The position numbers and the translations under genes were made by a program. Shown piece by piece: positions 1 to 7,064 of a stretch of DNA of 11,013 bases. Under the pieces are notes generated by a model. That model did no database searches and had not been told where the DNA came from. It saw only the letters and a list, made by a program, of their open reading frames with translations. The DNA is from Phycisphaerae bacterium. Its GTDB lineage: Bacteria; Planctomycetota; Phycisphaerae; UBA1845. Within the stretch, counting starts at the first letter, position 1, and every line of letters begins with the position of its first letter. Location: NCBI GenBank assembly GCA_029260155.1, contig JAJDDU010000437.1:1-11013 (forward strand), written 5' to 3'.

Positions 1-38
1 CGGTCGAAGAACTCACAGTCTTTGCATTGGAGCACAGC

Positions 39-596
39 CTATCTCCCGGACCCGTCGGCGTTCTTTTGCAGTATCTCACGAATCGACGCGAGTATCTCGC
101 GTTCCATTGCGCGATCGCGGCTGCGATTCTTCCAGACCGCGTTTTGCGCTCGCGAAGTGCCGGCTTCCCGATCAGCAGGCGTGTCGTGGGGTTGGTCAGA
201 TATGGTGTTCTCACGCGTCAGCATGCGCACGCTATCGGCCGTATTCTCCTGAACCCGTACGCGGCAGTAGACCTCAACATCCCCGCTGACGTCGCGAACG
301 CGGACCGTCACCGTGCGCCGGGCTCCAACGAGCGTAAGTCTCTCACCGAGCACTCCCCGCGACGCGACGTGCCCGGCGGATTCATACGCAGTGCCCCGTA
401 TCACGCCGTTCTGTGGATCGCGACCGGAAACACGAAATCGCTCGCCCACAGCCCGCTCCGCTGCCGCATAGGCGGTTTCGTGGGACGCCGCGTCGAGGCG
501 CTGGCGCTGAAATGACACCGTGTTGACCGCCGGACCCTGACAGCCAAAGCTGCCGAGCAAGAACAGGGCTGATGGAACTAGCAAGAACGAACGCAT
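39..596 (-). CDS. Probable lipoprotein, unknown function
   Basis: A 185-residue protein that I do not recognise as a named family. The N-terminus has a short positive end, a hydrophobic stretch (residues 3-14) and a cysteine at position 19 in the context LGSFGC. This resembles a lipoprotein signal, although the residue at -3 of the cysteine is Ser rather than the usual Leu, so lipidation is probable but not certain. The middle (about 30-110) reads like a small beta-rich domain with alternating charged and hydrophobic residues, for example RRTVTVRVRD. The tail is charged and probably helical. The ATG at 596 is chosen because AGAGGG lies 7 bases upstream of it and a signal peptide follows directly. 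The gene diverges from the membrane/TPR gene at 713. Small lipoproteins with this layout are common in planctomycetes; any role at the cell envelope is inference. Confidence 0.72.
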   Translation of the reverse strand: MRSFLLVPSALFLLGSFGCQGPAVNTVSFQRQRLDAASHETAYAAAERAVGERFRVSGRDPQNGVIRGTAYESAGHVASRGVLGERLTLVGARRTVTVRVRDVSGDVEVYCRVRVQENTADSVRMLTRENTISDQPHDTPADREAGTSRAQNAVWKNRSRDRAMEREILASIREILQKNADGSGR

Positions 597-631
597 GGCA
601 CTACCCTCTCGTGTGGATGGACTTGAGTTCC

Positions 632-659
632 ATTATCGCGCAAATAGAGGGGCGATCAA
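632..659 (-). promoter_or_regulatory. Candidate sigma70 promoter for the lipoprotein gene
   Basis: Read on the minus strand, TTGATC (659-654) and GATAAT (637-632) are separated by 16 bases. The -10 box matches 5 of 6 consensus positions and the -35 box 4 of 6. Transcription would start near 625, giving a leader of about 30 bases before the ATG at 596. This is a pattern match only. Confidence 0.45.
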
Positions 660-664
660 GTCAC

Positions 665-680
665 GGGAACCGTGGTTCCC
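665..680. repeat. 16-base near-perfect palindrome, possible operator
   Basis: GGGAACC-GT-GGTTCCC has two perfect 7-base arms around a 2-base centre. It lies in the 116-base gap between the divergent lipoprotein and membrane/TPR genes, just upstream of the candidate minus-strand -35 box and 33 bases before the ATG at 713. A dimeric regulator binding site shared by both genes is one reading. A small RNA hairpin in the leader of the plus-strand gene is another. Confidence 0.45.
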
Positions 681-712
681 CGACGCGGGCGAACGAAAAA
701 ACGAAGCAGGTT

Positions 713-1264
713 ATGATGAACCTTCGTTGGATACGACTGCTGAATGCAATAGTCCCCGGTGCGGGGTTGATCGTGCTTCGGAGAGAATGGCTTGGGCTCG
801 CCATCGCATTGCTGTTTTGCTTGCTGTCTCAGATTGCTGTTGTTGGGCTTCTGCTGCTACCAGCGGTAGTGCCTCATTGGCTCGCGACGACTGCCGGTGC
901 CTGCGCGGCTATGTGTTGGGCGTGGTCCCAGTTGCTGCTTTTGAGGCGTGCCCGCTGGGCGGCGGGGGACTCTCTGGCGAGGGAACTTGTCTTGCTGCGA
1001 GACAGAAGCGACGACGTAGCACGCACCGGCGAACTCGACGCAGCCATCGACCTCATACGCGCGGCCCTGATGCTCGATGACGAAGATTCCACCCTGAACC
1101 GCACATGGGCGACTCTGGCGACCCGCGCTGGACGTCCCGCCGATGCCGTCAAGGCTTGGCGGCGAGTCGTTCAACTCACGAACGACGCGGGTGTGCGTGA
1201 CGAGGCCCGACGGGCGCTGGCAATGCTGCGGAGCCGCGCCGATACGCGGCGGGCCGACCCGTAG
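713..1264 (+). CDS. Small membrane protein with TPR-like cytoplasmic tail
   Basis: A 183-residue protein. Residues 7-22 include a PGAG motif in a hydrophobic stretch, followed by a clear membrane segment (about 26-49, rich in Leu, Ile, Val and Ala) and a second one (about 57-77). An Arg-rich patch after the second segment (RRARW) suggests the tail lies in the cytoplasm. Residues about 95-170 form paired amphipathic helices (GELDAAIDLIRAALMLDDED and GRPADAVKAWRRVVQL) that look like two degenerate tetratricopeptide repeats, a protein-interaction fold. The reading frame is open back to 572, but I chose the ATG pair at 713/716: AGCAGG lies just upstream, the hydrophobic segment follows, and the region before it is the divergent control region. 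The specific function is unknown; a membrane-anchored scaffold is inference. Confidence 0.72.
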   Translation: MMNLRWIRLLNAIVPGAGLIVLRREWLGLAIALLFCLLSQIAVVGLLLLPAVVPHWLATTAGACAAMCWAWSQLLLLRRARWAAGDSLARELVLLRDRSDDVARTGELDAAIDLIRAALMLDDEDSTLNRTWATLATRAGRPADAVKAWRRVVQLTNDAGVRDEARRALAMLRSRADTRRADP

Positions 1265-1383
1265 ATCGGGCCCTGTTTCGCTAACCGACTGCGTTACAAC
1301 GTCCGACAATACACATAATCGCCATCGTGCGATCCTCGATCCCCCGGTTTGCCCCCGGCATTCGGTTGGAAACGGGCCTGATC
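1264..1383. repeat. 120-base element closed by a long inverted repeat
   Basis: The left arm (1264-1279) pairs with the right arm (1369-1383) over 15 base pairs, with one G-U pair and one bulged T at 1274. After a 2-base bulge (1280-1281), the stem continues with 7 more pairs (1282-1288 with 1362-1368), one of them G-U at its base. The remaining loop is 73 bases. The first paired base is the last base of the upstream gene's stop codon, and promoter-like sequences for clpC start just after the right arm. Nothing in it looks coding. There is no T-run after the right arm, so a standard intrinsic terminator is not well supported. A structured 3' end, a small RNA or a relic of a small mobile element are alternatives. 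Confidence 0.5.
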
Positions 1384-1395
1384 GCGAGGGGCGCG

Positions 1396-1425
1396 TTGAA
1401 CGGACGGGATCGGCTGGCCGATACT
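1396..1425 (+). promoter_or_regulatory. Second, weaker candidate promoter before clpC
   Basis: TTGAAC (1396-1401) and GATACT (1420-1425) are separated by 18 bases; each box matches 4 of 6 consensus positions. It would give a leader of about 145 bases. It is less convincing than the candidate at 1461-1489, but two promoters would fit a stress-regulated chaperone gene. Confidence 0.3.
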
Positions 1426-1460
1426 AGATACGCGCTCAGGGCATTTGGCATTGGGCTTGC

Positions 1461-1489
1461 TTGATGGCGGCGATGGCGACGACTAGAAT
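1461..1489 (+). promoter_or_regulatory. Candidate sigma70 promoter for clpC
   Basis: TTGATG (1461-1466) and TAGAAT (1484-1489) are separated by exactly 17 bases. The -10 box matches 5 of 6 and the -35 box 4 of 6 consensus positions. Transcription would begin near 1496, leaving a leader of about 83 bases. I see no CIRCE (HrcA) or CtsR heptad repeat around it, so control by those heat-shock repressors is not supported here. Confidence 0.5.
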
Positions 1490-1496
1490 CCATCGC

Positions 1497-1552
1497 GGTC
1501 CGGCGTATGTTTTCGGACCCACGAATTGGGGGACCACGGCACGTCGCCGTGG
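1497..1552 (+). promoter_or_regulatory. Two hairpins in the clpC leader
   Basis: GGTCCG (1497-1502) pairs with CGGACC (1514-1519) around an 11-base loop, at about the predicted 5' end of the transcript. CCACGGC (1534-1540) pairs perfectly with GCCGTGG (1546-1552) around a 5-base loop. The second stem ends 9 bases before the AAGGAG ribosome-binding site. Such stems could affect mRNA stability or ribosome access; the function is inferred. Confidence 0.4.
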
Positions 1553-1578
1553 CGCGATCGGAAGGAGACTTCGGGAAG

Positions 1579-4101
1579 ATGTTTGAGCGTTTTACTGATC
1601 GGGCCAGGAAGGTCATGGCGCTTGCCAACCAGGAAGCCCAGCGATTCAACCACGAGTACGTCGGCACGGAGCACATCCTGCTCGGGCTGGTCAAAGAGGG
1701 CTCGGGGGTTGGCGCGAACGTGCTCAAGAACCTCGATGTCGACCTCCGCAAGGTCCGGCTCGAGGTCGAGAAGCTTGTCAAGAGTGGCCCTGATATGGTC
1801 ACGATGGGCAAGTTGCCGCAGACGCCTCGGGCCAAGAAAGTCATCGAGTATGCCATCGAGGAAGCCCGCAACCTGAACCACAATTACGTCGGGACCGAGC
1901 ATCTTCTGCTGGGGTTGCTTCGCGAGCAGGACGGCGTGGCTGCGCAGGTCCTGATGAACCTCGGTCTCAAGCTCGAAGAGGTTCGCGAAGAGGTGTTGAA
2001 TCTCCTCGGTGCCGGTGGCGACCTCGACGAGGGCTCGCCCATGCCTTCGGCCGAGAGTGGCAAGAAGGGCAAGAGCAAGACTCCCGCGCTCGATTCGTTC
2101 GGGCGCGACCTCACCGAACTCGCGCGGGACGGTAAGCTTGACCCGGTCATAGGACGGTCACGCGAGATCGAGCGCATCATCCAAATCCTCTGCCGCCGTC
2201 AGAAGAACAATCCCGTTCTGCTCGGCGAAGCCGGTGTCGGGAAGACGGCCATCGTCGAAGGGCTTGCGTCGAAGATCGTGGGCAACGACATTCCCGAAAT
2301 CTTGTCTGATCGGCGCATCGTCGTGCTTGATTTGGCTATGATGGTCGCCGGCACCAAGTACCGAGGTCAGTTCGAAGAACGCATCAAGTCCGTGATGAAC
2401 GAGGTGCGCCGGGCCCGCAACGTGATCCTGTTTATCGATGAGCTGCACACGCTGGTCGGTGCAGGAGGCGCTGAAGGCGCGATTGACGCGTCCAACGTGC
2501 TCAAGCCCGCGTTGAGTCGTGGTGAGATTCAGTGCATCGGCGCGACCACCCTCGACGAGTACCGCAAATACATCGAAAAAGACGGCGCTTTGGAGCGGCG
2601 TTTTCAACAGATCATCGTCGAACCGCCCAACCGCGACGAATCCATCGAGATCCTCAAGGGGCTCCGAGATCGCTACGAAGCCCACCACCGGGTGCAGTAC
2701 ACCGATCCGGCGTTGGAGCAGGCTGTTGACCTGTCGGCCAGGTACATCTCCGGGCGCGTGCAGCCGGACAAGTCGATCGATGTCATCGACGAAGCCGGCG
2801 CGAGGCTGCGCCTCAAGAACATGACCAAGCCGCCCCAATTGACGGAGATCGAAGAGGAGGTCGCCCGTCTGCTCGGCGAAAAGGACGAAGCCGTCAAGAA
2901 CGCTGACTACGAGCGAGCGGCTGAGCTTCGCGATCAGGCGGAGTCCATCAAGATCAAGAAGCGCGAGATGAAGCAGGAGTGGCGGGATCAGACCCAGGAA
3001 ACCGACGGCGTGGTCGACGAGGAGATCATCGCCGAGGTCATCTCCAGCATGACCGGCATCCCGCTGACGCGCATGGACAAAGACGAGGCCGCCCGCCTGC
3101 TGGGCCTCGAGGGCGAATTGCACAAGACCGTCATCAGCCAGAACGAAGCCGTCAGCGCGGTCGCCCGCGCGGTGCGCAGAAGTCGTAGCGGCCTTAAGGA
3201 CCAGAATCGTCCGATGGGCAGTTTTGTGTTCGTCGGCCCGTCCGGCGTGGGTAAGACCTATCTAGCCAAGCGTCTCGCGGAGTTCCTGTTTGGTGACAGC
3301 GAATCTCTAATGGTGCTGGACATGTCGGAGTACATGGAAAAGCACAACGTCTCGCGGCTCATCGGCGCCCCGCCCGGCTATGTCGGGTACGAAGAGGGTG
3401 GGCAATTGACCGAGCGCGTGCGTCGTCGTCCCTACTGCGTCATCCTGCTCGACGAAATCGAGAAAGCCCACGGCGACGTGTTCAACATGCTGCTGCAGAT
3501 CATGGAGGAAGGTCGCCTGACCGACTCCTTCGGGCGGCATGTCGATTTCAAGAACACCATCCTCATCATGACCAGCAACATCGGGGCCTCCAAGATCACC
3601 CACCAGGAAGCCTTCGGATTCCAGAAGCGTGACGAGGACGTGTCCTACGACAAAATGAAGGACACGCTCAAGAAGGAACTGGAAGAGCACTTCCGCCCTG
3701 AGTTCATCAACCGTCTCGACGAGGTCATCGTGTTCCGCAAGCTGCTGCACGACGATCTGGTCAGCATCGTCGATCTCGAGGTGGACAAGCTGGCGGCGCG
3801 GCTGCGCGTCAAGGGTCTCGAACTCGAACTGACTCAGGGCGCCAAGGACTTCCTCATCGAGCGCGGGACCGACGAGAAGTTCGGGGCCCGCCCACTTCGC
3901 CGTGCGATCGAGCAGTACGTCGAGGACGCGCTGTCCGAAGCCATCTTGCGTGACGACTACGTCGACTGCGACACGGTCGTCGTCAACGTGAAGGCGGGCG
4001 AGACCGAGGACGACCTCTCGATGCTCATCTTTAAGGGTGAGAAACGCGCTGTCGCCGAGCCGGAGCCCGCCATCGCGGGTGCCGCCAGCGACGCAACGTA
4101 G
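1579..4101 (+). CDS. clpC: ClpC-type AAA+ unfoldase, ATPase subunit of ClpCP
   Basis: An 840-residue Hsp100/Clp protein. ClpC unfolds damaged or tagged proteins with ATP and threads them into the ClpP protease in the cytoplasm. Domains in order: two Clp-N repeats (about 1-145); a Lys/Ser-rich linker; AAA+ domain 1 with Walker A GEAGVGKT (216-223) and Walker B VILFIDE (282-288); a middle region carrying a UVR motif (about 424-470), typical of ClpC rather than ClpB; AAA+ domain 2 with Walker A GPSGVGKT (553-560) and Walker B VILLDE (621-626); and the C-terminal small domain. The presumed ClpP-docking tripeptide reads FGF (679-681), where LGF, VGF or IGF is usual. The frame stays open upstream to 1507, but the ATG at 1579 starts the conserved MFERFTDRARKV sequence and has AAGGAG (1562-1567) before it. 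Length is normal and all ATPase motifs are intact. It has its own candidate promoters and no co-directional downstream gene. Confidence 0.97.
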   Translation: MFERFTDRARKVMALANQEAQRFNHEYVGTEHILLGLVKEGSGVGANVLKNLDVDLRKVRLEVEKLVKSGPDMVTMGKLPQTPRAKKVIEYAIEEARNLNHNYVGTEHLLLGLLREQDGVAAQVLMNLGLKLEEVREEVLNLLGAGGDLDEGSPMPSAESGKKGKSKTPALDSFGRDLTELARDGKLDPVIGRSREIERIIQILCRRQKNNPVLLGEAGVGKTAIVEGLASKIVGNDIPEILSDRRIVVLDLAMMVAGTKYRGQFEERIKSVMNEVRRARNVILFIDELHTLVGAGGAEGAIDASNVLKPALSRGEIQCIGATTLDEYRKYIEKDGALERRFQQIIVEPPNRDESIEILKGLRDRYEAHHRVQYTDPALEQAVDLSARYISGRVQPDKSIDVIDEAGARLRLKNMTKPPQLTEIEEEVARLLGEKDEAVKNADYERAAELRDQAESIKIKKREMKQEWRDQTQETDGVVDEEIIAEVISSMTGIPLTRMDKDEAARLLGLEGELHKTVISQNEAVSAVARAVRRSRSGLKDQNRPMGSFVFVGPSGVGKTYLAKRLAEFLFGDSESLMVLDMSEYMEKHNVSRLIGAPPGYVGYEEGGQLTERVRRRPYCVILLDEIEKAHGDVFNMLLQIMEEGRLTDSFGRHVDFKNTILIMTSNIGASKITHQEAFGFQKRDEDVSYDKMKDTLKKELEEHFRPEFINRLDEVIVFRKLLHDDLVSIVDLEVDKLAARLRVKGLELELTQGAKDFLIERGTDEKFGARPLRRAIEQYVEDALSEAILRDDYVDCDTVVVNVKAGETEDDLSMLIFKGEKRAVAEPEPAIAGAASDAT

Positions 4102-4108
4102 CAATCGA

Positions 4109-4148
4109 CACGCGAGCGCCGTGTGATGGATGGCGCAGCGCTCGTGTG
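4109..4148. terminator. Hairpin just after clpC
   Basis: CACGCGAGCGC (4109-4119) pairs with GCGCTCGTGTG (4138-4148): 11 pairs including one G-U, with an 18-base loop, 7 bases past the clpC stop codon. Only a short T-run (GTGTTTG) follows, so it is a weak intrinsic terminator at best. It may instead protect the mRNA 3' end. Confidence 0.4.
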
Positions 4149-4173
4149 GTGTTTGATGCCGACTGTGTAATAT

Positions 4174-4236
4174 CCGAGCCGCGACGGCGAGGGGGTGGAC
4201 CAGAGTGGTCGCTTCCTCACTGTTGCGGCTCGGTTT
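4174..4236. terminator. Extended hairpin between convergent genes, likely bidirectional terminator
   Basis: A perfect 9-base inverted repeat, CCGAGCCGC (4174-4182) and GCGGCTCGG (4225-4233), encloses a second stem. In that stem 4189-4196 pairs with 4211-4218, and GACCA (4198-4202) pairs with TGGTC (4206-4210) around a GAG loop. The two stems are separated by a symmetrical 6x6 internal loop. On the plus strand the element is followed by TTTGT, and on the minus strand by an AT-rich stretch (ATATTA). Its position between clpC and the receiver gene, which read towards each other, fits termination in both directions. Confidence 0.5.
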
Positions 4237-4257
4237 GTAGAGACGTTTGTGGCGACA

Positions 4258-4824
4258 CTACCCAGGGTCGGTTTGACCGCCATCAACGACGCGGTGGAAC
4301 AGGCGGCGATGTGCTCCGACGAGATCCCGGCACACGAGATCGAACCGTTGGGTGAGTTTCCGGCGGTCACGTAGTACGCGACGCAGCAGGGCGCGGTGAT
4401 TCTGCTGGCGGCGGGCCTCGCGTTCCGTAGCGAGTTCGCACTGCAGGCAACGTGTCACCGTCTCGCGCAAGTACTCCGGATCAAGAGGGGTCAGCACGTA
4501 GTCCGCCACACCGATTCGCAATGCGTGGATGATATCTCCCGAGCGAGGCGTCTCGCCGATCAAGACGACCGGGCGCGTACGCAAGGCCAAGACGTTACGC
4601 GCAAAATCGAGGCCGGGCATGTCAGGCAGACGATCCGTCGCGATGACCACATGGTGCGGGTCCATGCAGTCGATGTCCAGCGCGTCGGCTGCGGACGCCG
4701 CACACGTCACCACCGTGCCAACGACCCTGTTGGTCGTGTCGACGATCTGCGCGAGCGTGCCAACGTCGTGCGCAACGATGAGGATCTTGCTCGCCTGATC
4801 GTCGACGTGGTCCGTCTGGTTCAT
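4258..4824 (-). CDS. Atypical CheY-like receiver protein
   Basis: A 188-residue protein whose residues about 12-125 match a response-regulator receiver fold. The phosphoacceptor Asp is probably D64 in ATDRLPDMPG, and an acidic residue (D20) remains at the end of strand 1, although its neighbour is His (H19) instead of Asp. Two switch positions are changed: the Thr/Ser after strand 4 is Gly (G90), and the invariant Lys before Pro is Thr (T112 in VLTPLDPEYL). Residues about 130-180 are a highly charged helix, probably a coiled coil, with no recognisable output domain. It is the last gene of the signalling operon, 57 bases after the kinase. The ATG at 4824 has GGAG about 12 bases upstream, a loose spacing. 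It could be a decoy, docking or phosphorylation-independent receiver; the partner is inferred to be the adjacent kinase. Confidence 0.88.
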   Translation of the reverse strand: MNQTDHVDDQASKILIVAHDVGTLAQIVDTTNRVVGTVVTCAASAADALDIDCMDPHHVVIATDRLPDMPGLDFARNVLALRTRPVVLIGETPRSGDIIHALRIGVADYVLTPLDPEYLRETVTRCLQCELATEREARRQQNHRALLRRVLRDRRKLTQRFDLVCRDLVGAHRRLFHRVVDGGQTDPG

Positions 4825-4881
4825 CGCGGTTGTACGCTCCGCCCAATCGCAGCGGCTCGCTGCCGCCGCCGGCAGTAACCG

Positions 4882-7014
4882 CTACAAACGCCCCGCAAAA
4901 TCAGCGGATGGCAATTCTATATACGCAGTGGTTCCCGCACTCGGTCGGGACTCCAGCCAAAGTCGGCCTTCGTTGACCTCCGCCAGCCTCTGAGCGATGC
5001 ACAGCCCCAAGCCACGCCCTCGCCCAGCGCCACGGTGCGAGAAGAACGGGTCGCACGCGCGTTCCAAGACGTCGGACGCCATGCCGTGACCATTGTCCTC
5101 CACTGCGATTACCACCGTCTCATCGGATTCGGTGGACGGCGAGTTGACTATCAAACACGAGGCCTCTTTGGGTAGGGCAGCCACCGCATTGGAAAGGACC
5201 GCTTCCAGTATCCTGCGCAACTGATCTGGGTCGGCGAATACTCGTATGGCAGGATCTGCGAACGAGATTTCAAGATCGGGCGGCGGCCCTTCAATGCCCG
5301 CGCGCCACGCACGCAGGAAGTCGTCGAACCACGGTTTCAATACTAGTACGACGGGTCGCGGTGTTCGGGGCTTCGCGTACTCGATCAACTGATCGAGGAT
5401 GTCCGAACACGTCTCGCTCTGAGACCTGATCATCTCCAACGCCCGTCGCGCGATGGGGTCATGTGTGTCGCGCGCCAGAACCTGCGCCCGGCCGGAAATG
5501 ACGGCCAACGGCGTGTTGAGCTCGTGCGCCGCGCCGGCCGCCATCACGCTGATAGTCGAGAGCGAACGTGCGCGGGCCGACCGTTCGTCAGCGTCACGAA
5601 GCCGTTGACTCACGGCGTAATCCGTATCGATCGAACGGTCGATTTCGACACGCACGTCCACCTGGGCGACGGCTGACCCAAACAGGGCGATGAGCATCTC
5701 GATCGTCGTCGCGCCACCGAACGGCGTATCGCGGGGAAGATCGGCGGAATCGAACAGCACGCCGCCATACAGTTTCCGGTCATGCACGAGCGGAAGCATC
5801 CACTGAAATCCACCGCCGAAGACACGACGGTAACGTTCTCGAACCGGATCCGCGAGCGGCGGCGCCGGCACGATCGTCGTCAAAAGCGCCGCCCCTGCCT
5901 CGGAAATCCGCTCGCTTCCGTCCGCCAACTCCGTGGCATCCGCCACGGTCGTCTCCCCCGCGTCCGTGATGGCGCAGTGGTACACGGTGTGGGCGCAGTC
6001 CGCGACGAATGTGACAGCTCTTTCAAGCTGCAAGATCTCAGAACAGCAATGACCGACGGAGGCACACACGTCGGAAGGCGTATCGCCGGGCGAAAGCTGC
6101 ACGGCGAATCGCGTCACTGCCTCGGTCAAACGGCGAACGTCTATCGACGTGAACCGATCTCGGTTCGTCGTTGGATCGCTCGATACGTCTTGGTGCGCGT
6201 GCTGCGGATCGGGCCGGCCACGCGCCGCGATCCCGAGAACAGGCGAGCACACGTCAAGCCACGTCGCCGCCTGGGCGCGGATTTCGCGCGTATCCGACAG
6301 GTCGATATCGGGGTCCACTCCCAGGTACGCTCCCAGTTCTCGTTGTGCTTCCACGGAGCGTCTGTCTGGCCCTCCAAAGCGATCATCGCAACATAATGCG
6401 TCGGCGAGTTGTATCAGCGCAACGACTTCCCCGTGGCGTGTGCGTTGGTCGATGGACGTCGGCGGACAGCGGTGCAGCCGGATGGCGTCGGTTATCTCCG
6501 GAGGCAATCGCCATTGTTTCGCGAGGCATGCGCCGATCCGCATTCGATCGATTCCCAACTCGGCATCCTCTTCAAGGATGACGGAGCGACATCGGCGTTG
6601 CGCATCCCACCGCACACGCGCAAACGACTTCGGCACCAGGTAATCCAGGATGAGTGCCCCCACGTCGTGAAGGATTGCCGCCGCGAATATCGTGCCTCGA
6701 TCCTGCTCGCTCGATGCGCGCCGGTTTAGGAACTCTGCAGTCAATGCGACATCCATCGCGTGGCGCCAGTAGCCCTTCCAGTCGAAGCACGGGTCATCCG
6801 ATAGAACGTCGGTGCTCAGCGTCCGGGCGGCGAACGACGCCAGCGTGATGCCGCATTCGGTGTGCTCCCCGAGTCGCGTGATAACGCGTTGGGTGTCGGA
6901 CCGCGCAGAGAGGTCGTCAGGCGGGAGCGGGAGCTTGCCGACAAGACCAAGGAGGGTGGCCGCCGCACGCTCGCGACGCCGTGCGCGGGAGTCTTCGGTG
7001 ACTGGATTCACCAT
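4882..7014 (-). CDS. HDOD-GAF-like sensor histidine kinase
   Basis: A 710-residue protein with no membrane segment or signal peptide, so a cytoplasmic sensor. Residues about 35-265 form an HD/HDOD domain: H85, the HD pair 116-117 (ILHDVGALIL), H181 and D205 are retained, whereas many HDOD proteins have lost such residues. Residues about 290-455 look like a GAF sensor domain (MLPLVHDRKLYGGVLF). The transmitter follows: H-box AAHELNTPL with the phosphorylated H497, N-box SNAVAAL with N609, G1 box VEDNGHGM (D640) and G2 box GRGRGLGL near 664-671. The kinase therefore appears catalytically complete. An upstream in-frame GTG at 7029 exists, but I chose the ATG at 7014 because AAGGA sits 7 bases before it. 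The gene follows the helix-turn-helix receiver gene by 50 bases and precedes the atypical receiver by 57, so the three are probably co-transcribed. The ligand is unknown. Confidence 0.93.
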   Translation of the reverse strand: MVNPVTEDSRARRRERAAATLLGLVGKLPLPPDDLSARSDTQRVITRLGEHTECGITLASFAARTLSTDVLSDDPCFDWKGYWRHAMDVALTAEFLNRRASSEQDRGTIFAAAILHDVGALILDYLVPKSFARVRWDAQRRCRSVILEEDAELGIDRMRIGACLAKQWRLPPEITDAIRLHRCPPTSIDQRTRHGEVVALIQLADALCCDDRFGGPDRRSVEAQRELGAYLGVDPDIDLSDTREIRAQAATWLDVCSPVLGIAARGRPDPQHAHQDVSSDPTTNRDRFTSIDVRRLTEAVTRFAVQLSPGDTPSDVCASVGHCCSEILQLERAVTFVADCAHTVYHCAITDAGETTVADATELADGSERISEAGAALLTTIVPAPPLADPVRERYRRVFGGGFQWMLPLVHDRKLYGGVLFDSADLPRDTPFGGATTIEMLIALFGSAVAQVDVRVEIDRSIDTDYAVSQRLRDADERSARARSLSTISVMAAGAAHELNTPLAVISGRAQVLARDTHDPIARRALEMIRSQSETCSDILDQLIEYAKPRTPRPVVLVLKPWFDDFLRAWRAGIEGPPPDLEISFADPAIRVFADPDQLRRILEAVLSNAVAALPKEASCLIVNSPSTESDETVVIAVEDNGHGMASDVLERACDPFFSHRGAGRGRGLGLCIAQRLAEVNEGRLWLESRPSAGTTAYIELPSADFAGRL

Positions 7015-7064
7015 CGTCGCTTCCTTCACACGCCCCCGATCGTCTTTGCAAGCACCGGGCTTAG

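Noticed and set aside
1507..1578. Longer ClpC start at 1507
   Set aside because: The extra 24 residues lie upstream of the conserved N-terminus, overlap the leader hairpins, and would place the AAGGAG site inside the gene.
2158..4104. Minus-strand open frames of 321 and 265 codons inside clpC
   Set aside because: They are mirror images of the conserved ClpC codons, with no independent motif or ribosome-binding site.
5782..6396. Plus-strand open frame of 204 codons inside the kinase gene
   Set aside because: It is opposite the HDOD and GAF-like coding region, and its translation is an Arg-rich shadow.
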